DNA from: Alphaproteobacteria bacterium
GTDB taxonomy: Bacteria; Pseudomonadota; Alphaproteobacteria; GCA-2731375
DNA length: 60,615 nucleotides
Assembly (NCBI GenBank): GCA_030747035.1
Contig: JASLLM010000003.1
Coordinates: 1 to 60,615, forward strand
Reading direction: 5' to 3'
Shown here: positions 32,757 to 40,548 of the stretch, in pieces
How positions within the stretch are numbered: the stretch's first letter is position 1
How the letters are laid out: each line of letters begins with the position of its first letter
Program-made: the position numbers and the translations under genes
The notes under the pieces: generated by a model
Databases searched by the model: none
Told to the model about the DNA's origin: nothing
The model's input: the letters and a program-made list of their open reading frames with translations, nothing else

Positions 32757-33558
32757 GAATAGCAACACCAAAGCGGTCAAGCCGGAAGACGGGGAGCGCA
32801 TAGCCAAGCGCCTGGCGCGGGCGGGGCTCTGTTCCCGCCGCGAGGCGGAGCACTGGATCATCGCCGGCCGGGTCAAGGTGGATGGCAAGGTGCTGGCAAC
32901 CCCGGCTTGCGTCGTGACGGCAAGAAGCCGCATCGAAGTCGATAACAAGCCCCTGGCAGGGGCCGAACCGACGAGACTGTGGCGTTATCACAAGCCCAAG
33001 GGCCTGTTGACCACCAACAAGGATCCCGAAGGCCGCGCTACGGTATTTGAAAAGCTGCCCCCCACCCTGCCCCGGGTCCTTTCGGTGGGGCGTCTGGATC
33101 TAAATACCGAAGGGTTGTTGCTGCTGACCAACGATGGCGATCTGGCCCGCTATCTGGAACTGCCCGCCACGGGCTGGCGCAGGCGCTATCGGGTGCGGGT
33201 GCATGGAACGGTGGATGAAAAGGCCCTGACCCGCCTGGCCGGCGGTATTCGTATAGACGGCATCTCCTATGGCGGCATCGAGGCCAAACTGGACAGCCAC
33301 AAGGGCGCCAATTCCTGGCTCAGCCTGTCCTTGAAGGAAGGCAAGAACCGGGAAATCCGCCGTGTCATGGAGCATTTGAACCTGCAGGTGACGCGGCTGA
33401 TCCGCCTTTCCTACGGTCCGTTTCAACTGGGTGATTTGGCCAAGGGCGACATCGCCGCCGTGCCCCGGCGCATCCTGCGGGATCAATTGGGCGGCCAGGC
33501 CGGCCGCTTTGGCCTGGCCGAAACGTCTGGCGATGCCAAGCGGCAGAAGAAGAAATAG
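32755..33558 (+). CDS. rluB: Ribosomal large-subunit pseudouridine synthase (RluB-like)
   Basis: 267 residues. N-terminal S4 RNA-binding domain (RIAKRLARAGLCSRREAEHWI...GRVKVDGK) followed by the RsuA/RluB catalytic domain: YHKPKGLLTT, the catalytic Asp in VGRLDLNTEGLLLLTNDGDLA, and LKEGKNREIRRVME. It isomerises uridine in 23S rRNA (position 2605 in E. coli RluB). RluE/RluF cannot be fully excluded. The start is uncertain: no ribosome site precedes either ATG (32743 or 32755). The gene is divergent from tadA and 5 bases from rsmD, a common arrangement in alphaproteobacteria. Confidence 0.9.
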   Translation: MNSNTKAVKPEDGERIAKRLARAGLCSRREAEHWIIAGRVKVDGKVLATPACVVTARSRIEVDNKPLAGAEPTRLWRYHKPKGLLTTNKDPEGRATVFEKLPPTLPRVLSVGRLDLNTEGLLLLTNDGDLARYLELPATGWRRRYRVRVHGTVDEKALTRLAGGIRIDGISYGGIEAKLDSHKGANSWLSLSLKEGKNREIRRVMEHLNLQVTRLIRLSYGPFQLGDLAKGDIAAVPRRILRDQLGGQAGRFGLAETSGDAKRQKKK

Positions 33559-33563
33559 CATCC

Positions 33564-34130
33564 ATGCGGATCGTCGGCGGCAAATTCAAGGGCCGGCGCC
33601 TGTCCGGACCGGCGGGCCAGGATATTCGCCCCACCTCCGACAGGGCGCGGGAGGCGCTGTTCAACATTCTCTCCCACGGCGGCTATGCCGGCCCCGACGG
33701 CCCCATGCCCCAGGGCATGGCGGTATTGGATGTCTTTGCCGGCACCGGCGCCCTGGGGCTGGAGGCATTGTCCCGAGGCGCGGCCTCGGTGTGCTTCATT
33801 GAAAAAAACCGTGCCGCGGCGCGGGCGATCGAGGCGGCGGTGGAGGAGATCGGCGAAAGCGCACGGGCCGAGATATTGACCCGCGATGCGACACAGCCCG
33901 GAGCGGCAAGCAATGCCTTTAATCTGGTCTTGATGGATGCGCCCTACCGCACCGGTCAGTCGGAACCCAGTCTGGCCGCCCTGGCCGAATTGGGCTGGCT
34001 ATGCCCCGGCGCGATCTGCTGCGTCGAGTTGGCGAAAAAGGAAAGCTTCGAACCCGGGCCCGGCTTCACCCGCTTGGACGAGCGCACCTATGGCGCCGCC
34101 CGTATGGTCATCCTGCAATTTGGCGATTGA
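33564..34130 (+). CDS. rsmD: 16S rRNA (guanine(966)-N2)-methyltransferase RsmD
   Basis: 188 residues. MRIVGGKFKGRRLSGP at the N-terminus and RPTSDRAREALFNIL are hallmark segments. The SAM motif I is VLDVFAGTGALGLEALSRGA. Motif IV, normally (D/N)PP(Y/F), reads LMDAPYRTG, with the first Pro replaced by Ala; the Asp and Tyr are kept, so activity is probably retained. It methylates G966 of 16S rRNA during 30S assembly. Co-transcribed with the pseudouridine synthase. Confidence 0.92.
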   Translation: MRIVGGKFKGRRLSGPAGQDIRPTSDRAREALFNILSHGGYAGPDGPMPQGMAVLDVFAGTGALGLEALSRGAASVCFIEKNRAAARAIEAAVEEIGESARAEILTRDATQPGAASNAFNLVLMDAPYRTGQSEPSLAALAELGWLCPGAICCVELAKKESFEPGPGFTRLDERTYGAARMVILQFGD

Positions 34131-34140
34131 GGCAGAGGCG

Positions 34141-34998
34141 CTACAGGCCGTAACGGGCCCAAATCGCCCGCACCTCGGCCGTGGCCAGCAGATCACCGGC
34201 CAGATTGATTTCCGGCAGGCGCGAGCCGAGCCCCAGGCGCCGTTGCAGCCAACTCTTGTCGGCCCCGACCACGGGCAGACGGACTTTGTCGCCGAATTTC
34301 TCCCGCATTACGGACTTCAAATCACCTATGCCGTCGATCAGGCCCAGCCCCTCGGCCTTGGTTCCGGTCCAGAATTCGCCGGAGAACAGCTTTCGCTCTC
34401 CCGCCTTCAGGCGTCCCTCCCGCCGCGTGCGGACATGGCGTTTGAAGCTATCGTGAATTTCCTTTTGCAGGGCGGCAAGGCGCTTTTGGTCGTCCTCTTC
34501 CATGGGCAGGAACGGGTCCAGCAGGCTTTTCTTATCCCCAGCGGTGAAAAGCCGCCGTTCGATCCCCAGTTTCTCCAGCGCGCCCTCAAAGCCGAAGGTC
34601 GCCGCGATGACCCCGATGGAGCCGATGATCGAGCCTTCGGAAGCATAAATTTCATCGCCCGCACAGGCGATCCAATAGCCCCCCGAGGCCGCCACATCCT
34701 CGCAAAAGACATAGACCGGCAATTCCTTCTCGTCCGCCAGCAGGCGGATACGGTCATGCAGCAGGGCCGATTGCACCGGCGAGCCGCCCGGTGAATTGAT
34801 CGCCAGGGCCACGGCCCTGGCGCCTTTCATGGCAAATGCCCGTTCAATCGGACCCGCCAACGCCGCGATATTGAGGGCCGGGCGCAAGGGCGAGCCCTGC
34901 GCCGCGATAACGCCGTCCAGACGCAGCACCGGCACCAGCGGCACCCGGTCCCGCAGCGCCTTGATGGGCAGTCGGCTGAGAATTCCATCCATGTTCAT
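34141..34998 (-). CDS. S49-family serine peptidase (SppA-like, single domain)
   Basis: 285 residues, the size of short SppA/SohB-type enzymes. AVALAINSPGGSPVQSALLHDRI, then the nucleophile in EDVAASGGYWIACAGDEIYA and the catalytic Lys in FTAGDKKSLLDPF. Members cleave leftover signal peptides or act on phage-shock membrane proteins. There is no obvious N-terminal membrane helix, so it may be cytoplasmic and membrane-associated. ATG 34998 (MNMDGILSRL) is preferred over the longer Arg-rich frame; the ribosome site is weak. It ends 10 bases from the rsmD stop (convergent). Confidence 0.88.
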   Translation of the reverse strand: MNMDGILSRLPIKALRDRVPLVPVLRLDGVIAAQGSPLRPALNIAALAGPIERAFAMKGARAVALAINSPGGSPVQSALLHDRIRLLADEKELPVYVFCEDVAASGGYWIACAGDEIYASEGSIIGSIGVIAATFGFEGALEKLGIERRLFTAGDKKSLLDPFLPMEEDDQKRLAALQKEIHDSFKRHVRTRREGRLKAGERKLFSGEFWTGTKAEGLGLIDGIGDLKSVMREKFGDKVRLPVVGADKSWLQRRLGLGSRLPEINLAGDLLATAEVRAIWARYGL

Positions 34999-35138
34999 GC
35001 TTGGCAAAATGGGCTGTCGGCGGCGCGAACGCAAGGCCCCGGCTGCTGATTAGGGCAACATATTTCCCATCGCCCAGGAAAAGCCGTTTGGCGCGGTGAA
35101 GATTTGCTACCATGAGCGTGAAACCAAGGGAAAAGAGA

Positions 35139-35768
35139 ATGAAGCTCTATGTCACGCTAACCTCGCCTTATGCGCGCTTGGCCCGCGCGGTCATCATTGA
35201 AAAGGGTCTGCAGGACCGGGTCGAGGTCATACCCATTCAGACCCGCACGCCGGATAGTCCCCTCTATGCCATCAATCCATCCGGCCGCGTCCCGACCCTG
35301 GTAACCGACGACGGCACCATGTTCGAGGATTCGGGCCTGATTTGCGCCTATCTCGATCATCTGGACGGATCACCGCTGTTCGAGATACAGCGCACCGCGG
35401 AGGGCTGGGCCGCATTGCGCGCGGAAGTGCGGGTGCGCAGCATGCTGGATGGCATCGCGGTGTGGGGACGGGAGTTGTACCGTCCGCCCACGGAACGCTC
35501 GCCCGGGATCATCGCGCACGAAACGGCGCGGGCGCAGCGCATGGCGGCTGCCCTGGACGGCGATGTCGCGGCGGGATTGTTCGATGGCCCGCTCAGCATC
35601 GCGCAACTGTTGCTGGCCTGTACCCTGCATACACGGGAGGATCGCCTGCCGGATTTTCAATGGCGCCAGGGCAACGATCATCTAAGCGCATGGGTCGACC
35701 GCTTTTCGGAACGGCCGTCCATTCAGCAGACCACGCCGCCGCCGCATCCGTCCGAAACCGCGCATTAG
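35139..35768 (+). CDS. Glutathione S-transferase family protein
   Basis: 209 residues. Thioredoxin-like N-domain (MKLYVTLTSPYARLARAVIIEKG, INPSGRVPTLVTDDGTMFEDSGLICAYLD) with a Ser-Pro at the usual catalytic site, then an all-helical C-domain. The SPYARLAR pattern resembles beta/YfcF-like GSTs. GGGAAAAGAG precedes the ATG. Ten bases separate its stop from the crotonase start, so they probably form an operon; the GST may handle a reactive enoyl intermediate, which is only an inference. Confidence 0.88.
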   Translation: MKLYVTLTSPYARLARAVIIEKGLQDRVEVIPIQTRTPDSPLYAINPSGRVPTLVTDDGTMFEDSGLICAYLDHLDGSPLFEIQRTAEGWAALRAEVRVRSMLDGIAVWGRELYRPPTERSPGIIAHETARAQRMAAALDGDVAAGLFDGPLSIAQLLLACTLHTREDRLPDFQWRQGNDHLSAWVDRFSERPSIQQTTPPPHPSETAH

Positions 35769-35778
35769 GGAGACAGAC

Positions 35779-36549
35779 ATGCCGATTATCATTGAACGTG
35801 ACGACGCCATCACCACGGTCACCATCAACCGCCCGCAAGCCCGCAACGCCGTCAACCCGGAAACGGCGGATGAACTGCGCGAAGCTTTTCGGGAATTCGA
35901 TGCCGACGAGGCCCAATCCGTCGCCATCCTGACCGGGGCCGAGGGGACCTTCTGCGCCGGCTATGATCTAAAGGCTGTCGCCCAGGGCAGCGCCAGTATC
36001 ATCGCGAAACCAGGCGATGACGGCGCCCTGGGCCCCTCGCGGATGCTGCTATCAAAACCGGTCATCGCGGCGGTGGAAGGCCATGCTGTCGCGGGCGGCC
36101 TGGAATTCGCCCTTTGGTGCGACATGCGTGTGGCTTCGGAAACGGCGGTTTTTGGCGTCTATTGCCGGCGCTGGGGCGTGCCCTTGATCGACGGCGGTAC
36201 CATCCGCCTGCCCCGCCTGATCGGCCATAGCCGGGCCCTGGACATGATCCTCACCGGACGCGGCGTGGCGGCGGAGGAAGCGCTTCAGTTTGGCCTAGCC
36301 AACCGGCTGGTTCCCGGCGGTCAGGCGCTGGCGGCGGCCCAGGAACTGGCCCGCGAGATCGCGAAATTCCCGCAGCTTTGCATGCGCGCCGACCGAATGT
36401 CATCCTATGAGCAATGGAGCCTTAACCTCAACGAAGCGCTCCTAAATGAAGCGGTAGGTGGCGAAAAGCCAAGGACCGAGGAGGCGCAGGCGGGTGCCGC
36501 CCGCTTCGCCGCCGGCAAGGGCCGGGGCGGCGATTTCAAGAGTATCTAG
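35779..36549 (+). CDS. Enoyl-CoA hydratase/isomerase family protein
   Basis: 256 residues: TVTINRPQARNAVNPETADELREAF, oxyanion segment EGTFCAGYDLKAV, EGHAVAGGLEFALWCDMRVA, and RRWGVPLIDGGTIRLPRLIG. The catalytic Glu of hydratases is not evident at the usual place (GVPLIDGG), so other crotonase chemistry is possible. Follows the GST with AGGGAGACAGAC as ribosome site. Convergent with the aminotransferase gene. Confidence 0.9.
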   Translation: MPIIIERDDAITTVTINRPQARNAVNPETADELREAFREFDADEAQSVAILTGAEGTFCAGYDLKAVAQGSASIIAKPGDDGALGPSRMLLSKPVIAAVEGHAVAGGLEFALWCDMRVASETAVFGVYCRRWGVPLIDGGTIRLPRLIGHSRALDMILTGRGVAAEEALQFGLANRLVPGGQALAAAQELAREIAKFPQLCMRADRMSSYEQWSLNLNEALLNEAVGGEKPRTEEAQAGAARFAAGKGRGGDFKSI

Positions 36550-36572
36550 GTGCTCCGAAGGCTGGGAATAGC

Positions 36573-37496
36573 TCAAAGATTAGCCAGATATTGCCCCACG
36601 TAATCGGTGCCCACCTCGGCCCTATAAGCCTCCATCAATTTCGACGTGACGGGTCCTGGCACGGTGCCGTCGCCAATGGCGGCATTGTTGAAACTGCGCA
36701 TGGGGCAAAGGCATAGGGAAGTAGAGGTGATGAAGGCCTCATCCGCCGTTGCCGCATCGTAGGGTGCCAGGTCATCCTCGACGATCTCTATCCCTTCCTG
36801 GCCGCACAACTCCATGGTCACGGCCCGGCTGACTCCGGCCAAAACGTACTGCGCCTTGGGCGTGCGCACCTTGCCGTCGTGGACGAGAAAAATATTGCTG
36901 CCGCTGCCCTCGGTCAGGAAACCACGGGTGTCCAGCAATACCGGCCAGGCATCGGGGCTGGTATCCTGGGTCTCCAGGCTGGCCACGATCAGGTTCAGGT
37001 AATTATGGGTCTTGGCGGCGGGATTGAGGGACTCGGGCGGCGTACGCCGGGTCGATGGCACGACCACGTCAATACCGTCACGGAACAACGGCGCCCGCTT
37101 GGCCAGCGGCAGCGGCACGCAGGTGACGATCACCGTGGCACCCGCATCCGCGCCCGGTCCGTCGGGATAGTTGGGGCCGCGTGTGACGCGAAGGAAGACC
37201 CAGTAATCTTCCCCCGTACCCAACAGATGCAGGTTGCGTTCCACGACCTCTTCCGAAATGGCGCAGAATTCCGCCGAACTCAGGCCGGGATCGATCCGCA
37301 CATAGCGGAGCGAACGGAGCAGACGGTCCACATGCTCCTGTAGCCGATAGATCTTTCCGCCGAAGGTCCGCGCCGTATCGAACACCGCATCCCCGTAGAT
37401 GAAACCACGGTCAGAAATGGACACGGTGGCGCGGGATTCAGGAACATACTCGCCATTGAGATAGACCACCCGTTCATTCAACAATGGTTCGTTCAT
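36573..37496 (-). CDS. Class IV PLP-dependent aminotransferase (D-amino acid / branched-chain type)
   Basis: 307 residues. YLNGEYVPESRATVSISDRGFIYGDAVFDTARTFGGKIYRLQEH is the class IV N-terminal pattern; the PLP Lys is in NPAAKTHNYLNLI; DTRGFLTEGSGSNIFLV and AGVSRAVTMELC bind the cofactor phosphate. The set fits D-alanine transaminase or branched-chain transaminase-like enzymes; ilvE is not certain. The ATG at 37496 follows TGGAGGTGCGCC. Twenty bases separate it from the Fe-S oxidoreductase upstream, so they are probably one operon. Confidence 0.88.
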   Translation of the reverse strand: MNEPLLNERVVYLNGEYVPESRATVSISDRGFIYGDAVFDTARTFGGKIYRLQEHVDRLLRSLRYVRIDPGLSSAEFCAISEEVVERNLHLLGTGEDYWVFLRVTRGPNYPDGPGADAGATVIVTCVPLPLAKRAPLFRDGIDVVVPSTRRTPPESLNPAAKTHNYLNLIVASLETQDTSPDAWPVLLDTRGFLTEGSGSNIFLVHDGKVRTPKAQYVLAGVSRAVTMELCGQEGIEIVEDDLAPYDAATADEAFITSTSLCLCPMRSFNNAAIGDGTVPGPVTSKLMEAYRAEVGTDYVGQYLANL

Positions 37497-37516
37497 GGCG
37501 CACCTCCACCCGTTTC

Positions 37517-38824
37517 CTATTTGCTGGCGAACTCTTCCAGGCCGCCCTTGAATTCCGTCTGGCCGAAGAGATCCGGCAGCAGGCCCTTCAGCCAATCCCG
37601 GTCCAGATCAACGCCGTTGGCCTTCAGGTAGATCTCGCCCTCGTCCAGCACCATGTCGAAATCATCCTGCATGCGGTAGCGCTTGGAAATATCGTCGTGG
37701 GGCTGCTGGCCCAAGGCCTGAACCAGTAATTCCGTCCAGTTGATGACCTGGAAATCACCCTTGGCCTCCAACCCCGAGAGCTGGCCGTGGCAGCCGTGGT
37801 AGAGCGAGACCAGAATATCCACATCATCGGCCTCGGCCCGGGCCAGGGTGGCTGCCCGCGCCGCCGCCTTCAGGCCCGGCGAGCGGTCGGCGCCCGAACC
37901 GCCGCAGGTATAGCCCGGCTCCGATGCGGTGCCGACAAGCGTCAATCCAGGAATGGCGGAGAGCATTTCAGCGACGTTGCGGCCAACCTTGTCCATGCCG
38001 TCGTGGCTGTGCAGCAGCACCCGCTTTTTCACCGGCTGGATGAATTTGCCCGCCAGGCCCCCGGCGCGCTGCACCAGAAAATTCGTCACATGGTCAAACT
38101 CGAAACTGGCGCTGCGGAAACCGGAAATGGTCTCGCCCAGGTGCAGTACGCAAGACGGACACCAGCTCAGCACCTCCTTGGGCTGGAAGCCGGCGAAGCG
38201 GCTGATGGTGCCAACCACCACTTTTTCCGCCGAACCCTGATCGCCTTCCCATTTCGATTGGATAATGCCGCAACAGGCACCGGGCCCGCCGACCACTTCG
38301 TAATCCACTTCCAGGGCATCCAGAATGGTCATGGCGTTGAACAGCAGATGCGGCGTGCGGATCGGATTGCAGCCGGTATAGAAAACCACGTCCGCCGGAT
38401 GGGCCCGCGGGGTACGCAGCAGCCTGTCGAACTCCGGCGGCGCCAATTGCATCGCCGCCATGATGCGGATGGCGCGGGACATCTTGCGGAACAGTTGCGG
38501 TGTGGGGCTGTCCTGCTCCGCCTCCACCGTATTGGCCAGCATCAGCATGCGCCGGGGATTGATCGCCTCGGGACAGGCCGGAATGCAAAGACCGCAGCCA
38601 TTGCATTGGCTGGCCCAGTCCTGAGCCGCGCCAGACATGGGCGTACCGTCGCGCAACAGCGCCAACACGCCATTGATGACGCCCGGTTCATCGCCGGCTT
38701 TGAGGTCGGTAAAGGGCGTGACCGGGCAAACCTCGACACATTTGCCGCACGCCGTGCAATCGGAGACCAGGCCCTCGCGCGCCTGCCCCAGGAAGTCGTC
38801 CAACGATTGTTTTGCTGTTCCCAT
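37517..38824 (-). CDS. Fe-S-binding oxidoreductase subunit with two CCG domains (HdrD/GlpC-like)
   Basis: 435 residues. Two 4Fe-4S ferredoxin motifs in the N-terminus (CTACGKCVEVCP and CNGCGLCIPACP), then two CCG-type domains: YTGCNPIRTPHLLFN ... GGPGACCG and LLHSHDGMDKVG ... YTCGGSGADR. This is the architecture of heterodisulfide-reductase D, GlpC and LutA-like electron-transfer subunits in cytoplasmic or membrane-linked dehydrogenase complexes. No flavoprotein partner is adjacent; the aminotransferase follows. The redox partner is unknown. Confidence 0.88.
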   Translation of the reverse strand: MGTAKQSLDDFLGQAREGLVSDCTACGKCVEVCPVTPFTDLKAGDEPGVINGVLALLRDGTPMSGAAQDWASQCNGCGLCIPACPEAINPRRMLMLANTVEAEQDSPTPQLFRKMSRAIRIMAAMQLAPPEFDRLLRTPRAHPADVVFYTGCNPIRTPHLLFNAMTILDALEVDYEVVGGPGACCGIIQSKWEGDQGSAEKVVVGTISRFAGFQPKEVLSWCPSCVLHLGETISGFRSASFEFDHVTNFLVQRAGGLAGKFIQPVKKRVLLHSHDGMDKVGRNVAEMLSAIPGLTLVGTASEPGYTCGGSGADRSPGLKAAARAATLARAEADDVDILVSLYHGCHGQLSGLEAKGDFQVINWTELLVQALGQQPHDDISKRYRMQDDFDMVLDEGEIYLKANGVDLDRDWLKGLLPDLFGQTEFKGGLEEFASK

Positions 38825-38908
38825 AGGAGCAGTGTTTCCCGGTCGGCGGTCCAGGTCAAGTGGACCGAACCTGTCGATTTGTCTAGGTTGTTGCCAATGG
38901 AGGGCGCC

Positions 38909-39286
38909 ATGGTAACCCGGACTGCTTCATGTGCCTGCGGACAGCTTGACGTCGACTGCGTTGGTGAGCCGCAAAAGGTTTCGCTCTGTCATTGCCTGGA
39001 TTGTCAAAGGCGGACGGGCAGCACCTACGGAATTGCCGCCTTTTATCTCCGCGACGATGTCACGGCCAAGGGCCGCACGAACACCTATCAGCGTTCATCC
39101 GACAGCGGCCACGGGGTCAAATTTTATTTTTGTCCCGAATGCGGCTCGTCGGTGTATTGGCAACCTGAAAGAATGCCAACCTTAATCGCCGTAGCCGTCG
39201 GATCATTCGCCGATCCGTCATTTCCCGCGCCGACGCAATCGGTCTGGAACGAACGGCGGCATCCTTGGGTGCCCGCTCAAGACTGA
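38909..39286 (+). CDS. GFA-family (CENP-V/GFA domain) zinc protein
   Basis: 125 residues with the GFA cysteine set: SCACGQLDVDC, LCHCLDCQRRTGS and FCPECGSSVYW. GGAGGGCGCC precedes the ATG at 38909. A far longer open frame begins at 37787 but it is antisense to the Fe-S gene and not coding. The role is likely thiol- or glutathione-adduct chemistry; no activity is proven for this branch. It is divergent from the Fe-S oxidoreductase. Confidence 0.88.
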   Translation: MVTRTASCACGQLDVDCVGEPQKVSLCHCLDCQRRTGSTYGIAAFYLRDDVTAKGRTNTYQRSSDSGHGVKFYFCPECGSSVYWQPERMPTLIAVAVGSFADPSFPAPTQSVWNERRHPWVPAQD

Positions 39287-39290
39287 CGGT

Positions 39291-39650
39291 TTAGGGACGC
39301 TTCTTGCCACCCTTGGCGGCATCGGCACGCAGGGCCGCCTCCGCCGCCCGCCGGGCCCAGGTGAGGAATTCATCCTCGTTGTCCAGCACGTCCACCGGCA
39401 CGGTCCAATAGCTGTTCAGACCCCGTTTTTTGCCCTGGCGCATATAGCTGAAGGGCTGCATGCCCTCGGCCTCGTAATCGGGACGGTTTTCATCATCCAC
39501 CTTGAAATGCAGTACGTCCCTGGCGATCAGGGCGAACATCAGGCCGCGATAGAACACCCCCAGCCCGCCGAACATACGCCGCGTGCTGACATGCCCCAGG
39601 GGCGCCACGAGATCTTCGATATAAGCGCGGTATTCCGGCGAAACGGCCAT
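39291..39650 (-). CDS. TfoX/Sxy N-terminal-domain protein
   Basis: 119 residues: YIEDLVAPLGHVSTRRMFGGLGVFYRGLMFALIARDVLHFKVDD and MQPFSYMRQGKKRGLNSYWTVP match the TfoX_N family. In gammaproteobacteria TfoX helps activate competence genes with CRP; isolated TfoX_N proteins in alphaproteobacteria have no known role. The C-terminal tail is Lys-rich. It is the last gene of an apparent operon with the nitrilase-family and ThDP enzymes (14 bases from the former). Confidence 0.88.
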   Translation of the reverse strand: MAVSPEYRAYIEDLVAPLGHVSTRRMFGGLGVFYRGLMFALIARDVLHFKVDDENRPDYEAEGMQPFSYMRQGKKRGLNSYWTVPVDVLDNEDEFLTWARRAAEAALRADAAKGGKKRP

Positions 39651-39664
39651 GGCTGCTCTTGCCG

Positions 39665-40537
39665 CTATTTGTACAGCGGCACCTGGTCCTTGGGCTTGCC
39701 GATGTGGCTGTACATATCCGGGCGCCGTTGATCCATCAGGGGGTAGCGGCGCTTGACCTCGTCGGCGAAGCTCAGGTCGATCTCGGTGGTGATCACGCCC
39801 TCTTCATCGGACGCCGTCGCGACCACCGTGCCCCAGGGGTCGACCACCATGGAGCGGCCGACGAAGGCGATGCCCGATTGCGGCTCGACGCCGTATTGGC
39901 CCGATGCCACCACCCAGCATTGGTTTTCGGTGGCGCGGGCGCGCAGGAAGAACTCCCAATGATCAAAACGCGGGCTGAGGAAGGCGGAGGCACAGACGAT
40001 GACCTCGGCGCCCTTCAGGGCCAGTTCCCGATAGACCTCCGGAAAGCGCAGGTCGGAACAGACCGAAACCCCCACCTTGGCCGGATCGGTCTGAAAGACC
40101 GGCAGTTCCGTCCCCGCCTCCACATGGTCGGATTCCCGAATGCCACCCTTGATATCGGGCCGGTTCGGGGCATCGAACAGATGGGTCTTCCAGTATTTGC
40201 CCATGATCTCACCCTCCGGCGAGATCAGCGGCGAGGAATTGTAATGCTGGTTGCCTTGCCGCTCATACATGGAACCGACGATATACATGCCATACTTCCG
40301 GGCCTTCTCGGCCAGCAGATCGGTCGTGGGTCCGGGGATCGGCTCGGCCAGATCCAAATAGACATCATCCGTGGACAGCCCCGCGCCGGTCCAGATTTCC
40401 GGCAGTACCACCAGTTCGGAGCCGCGCCGCCCGGCCACATCCAGGAAACCCATCATCCTTTCAACCGTGGCATCCTTGGCGGCGTCATCCGAGGTGATCT
40501 GGATGGCGGAGACGGTCATGGGGCGTGGCGTGGTCAT
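39665..40537 (-). CDS. Carbon-nitrogen hydrolase (nitrilase superfamily)
   Basis: 290 residues. Catalytic Glu in VLPEIWTGAG, Lys in MGKYWKTHLFD, and Cys in VSVCSDLRFPEVYRELALKGAEV. WEFFLRARATENQCWVV and SMVVDPWG are also typical. The product is an amide or nitrile hydrolase (omega-amidase, carbamoylputrescine-type or aliphatic amidase); the branch cannot be fixed by eye. TAGGAGCAGATGCC precedes the ATG. It is 11 bases after the ThDP enzyme in an operon, which suggests joint metabolism of one N-containing substrate. Confidence 0.9.
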   Translation of the reverse strand: MTTPRPMTVSAIQITSDDAAKDATVERMMGFLDVAGRRGSELVVLPEIWTGAGLSTDDVYLDLAEPIPGPTTDLLAEKARKYGMYIVGSMYERQGNQHYNSSPLISPEGEIMGKYWKTHLFDAPNRPDIKGGIRESDHVEAGTELPVFQTDPAKVGVSVCSDLRFPEVYRELALKGAEVIVCASAFLSPRFDHWEFFLRARATENQCWVVASGQYGVEPQSGIAFVGRSMVVDPWGTVVATASDEEGVITTEIDLSFADEVKRRYPLMDQRRPDMYSHIGKPKDQVPLYK

Positions 40538-40548
40538 GGCATCTGCTC

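Noticed and set aside
37787-39286. 499-codon plus-strand open frame
   Set aside because: Antisense to the Fe-S oxidoreductase for most of its length; only the last 125 codons (from 38909) are the real GFA gene, which has its own ribosome site.
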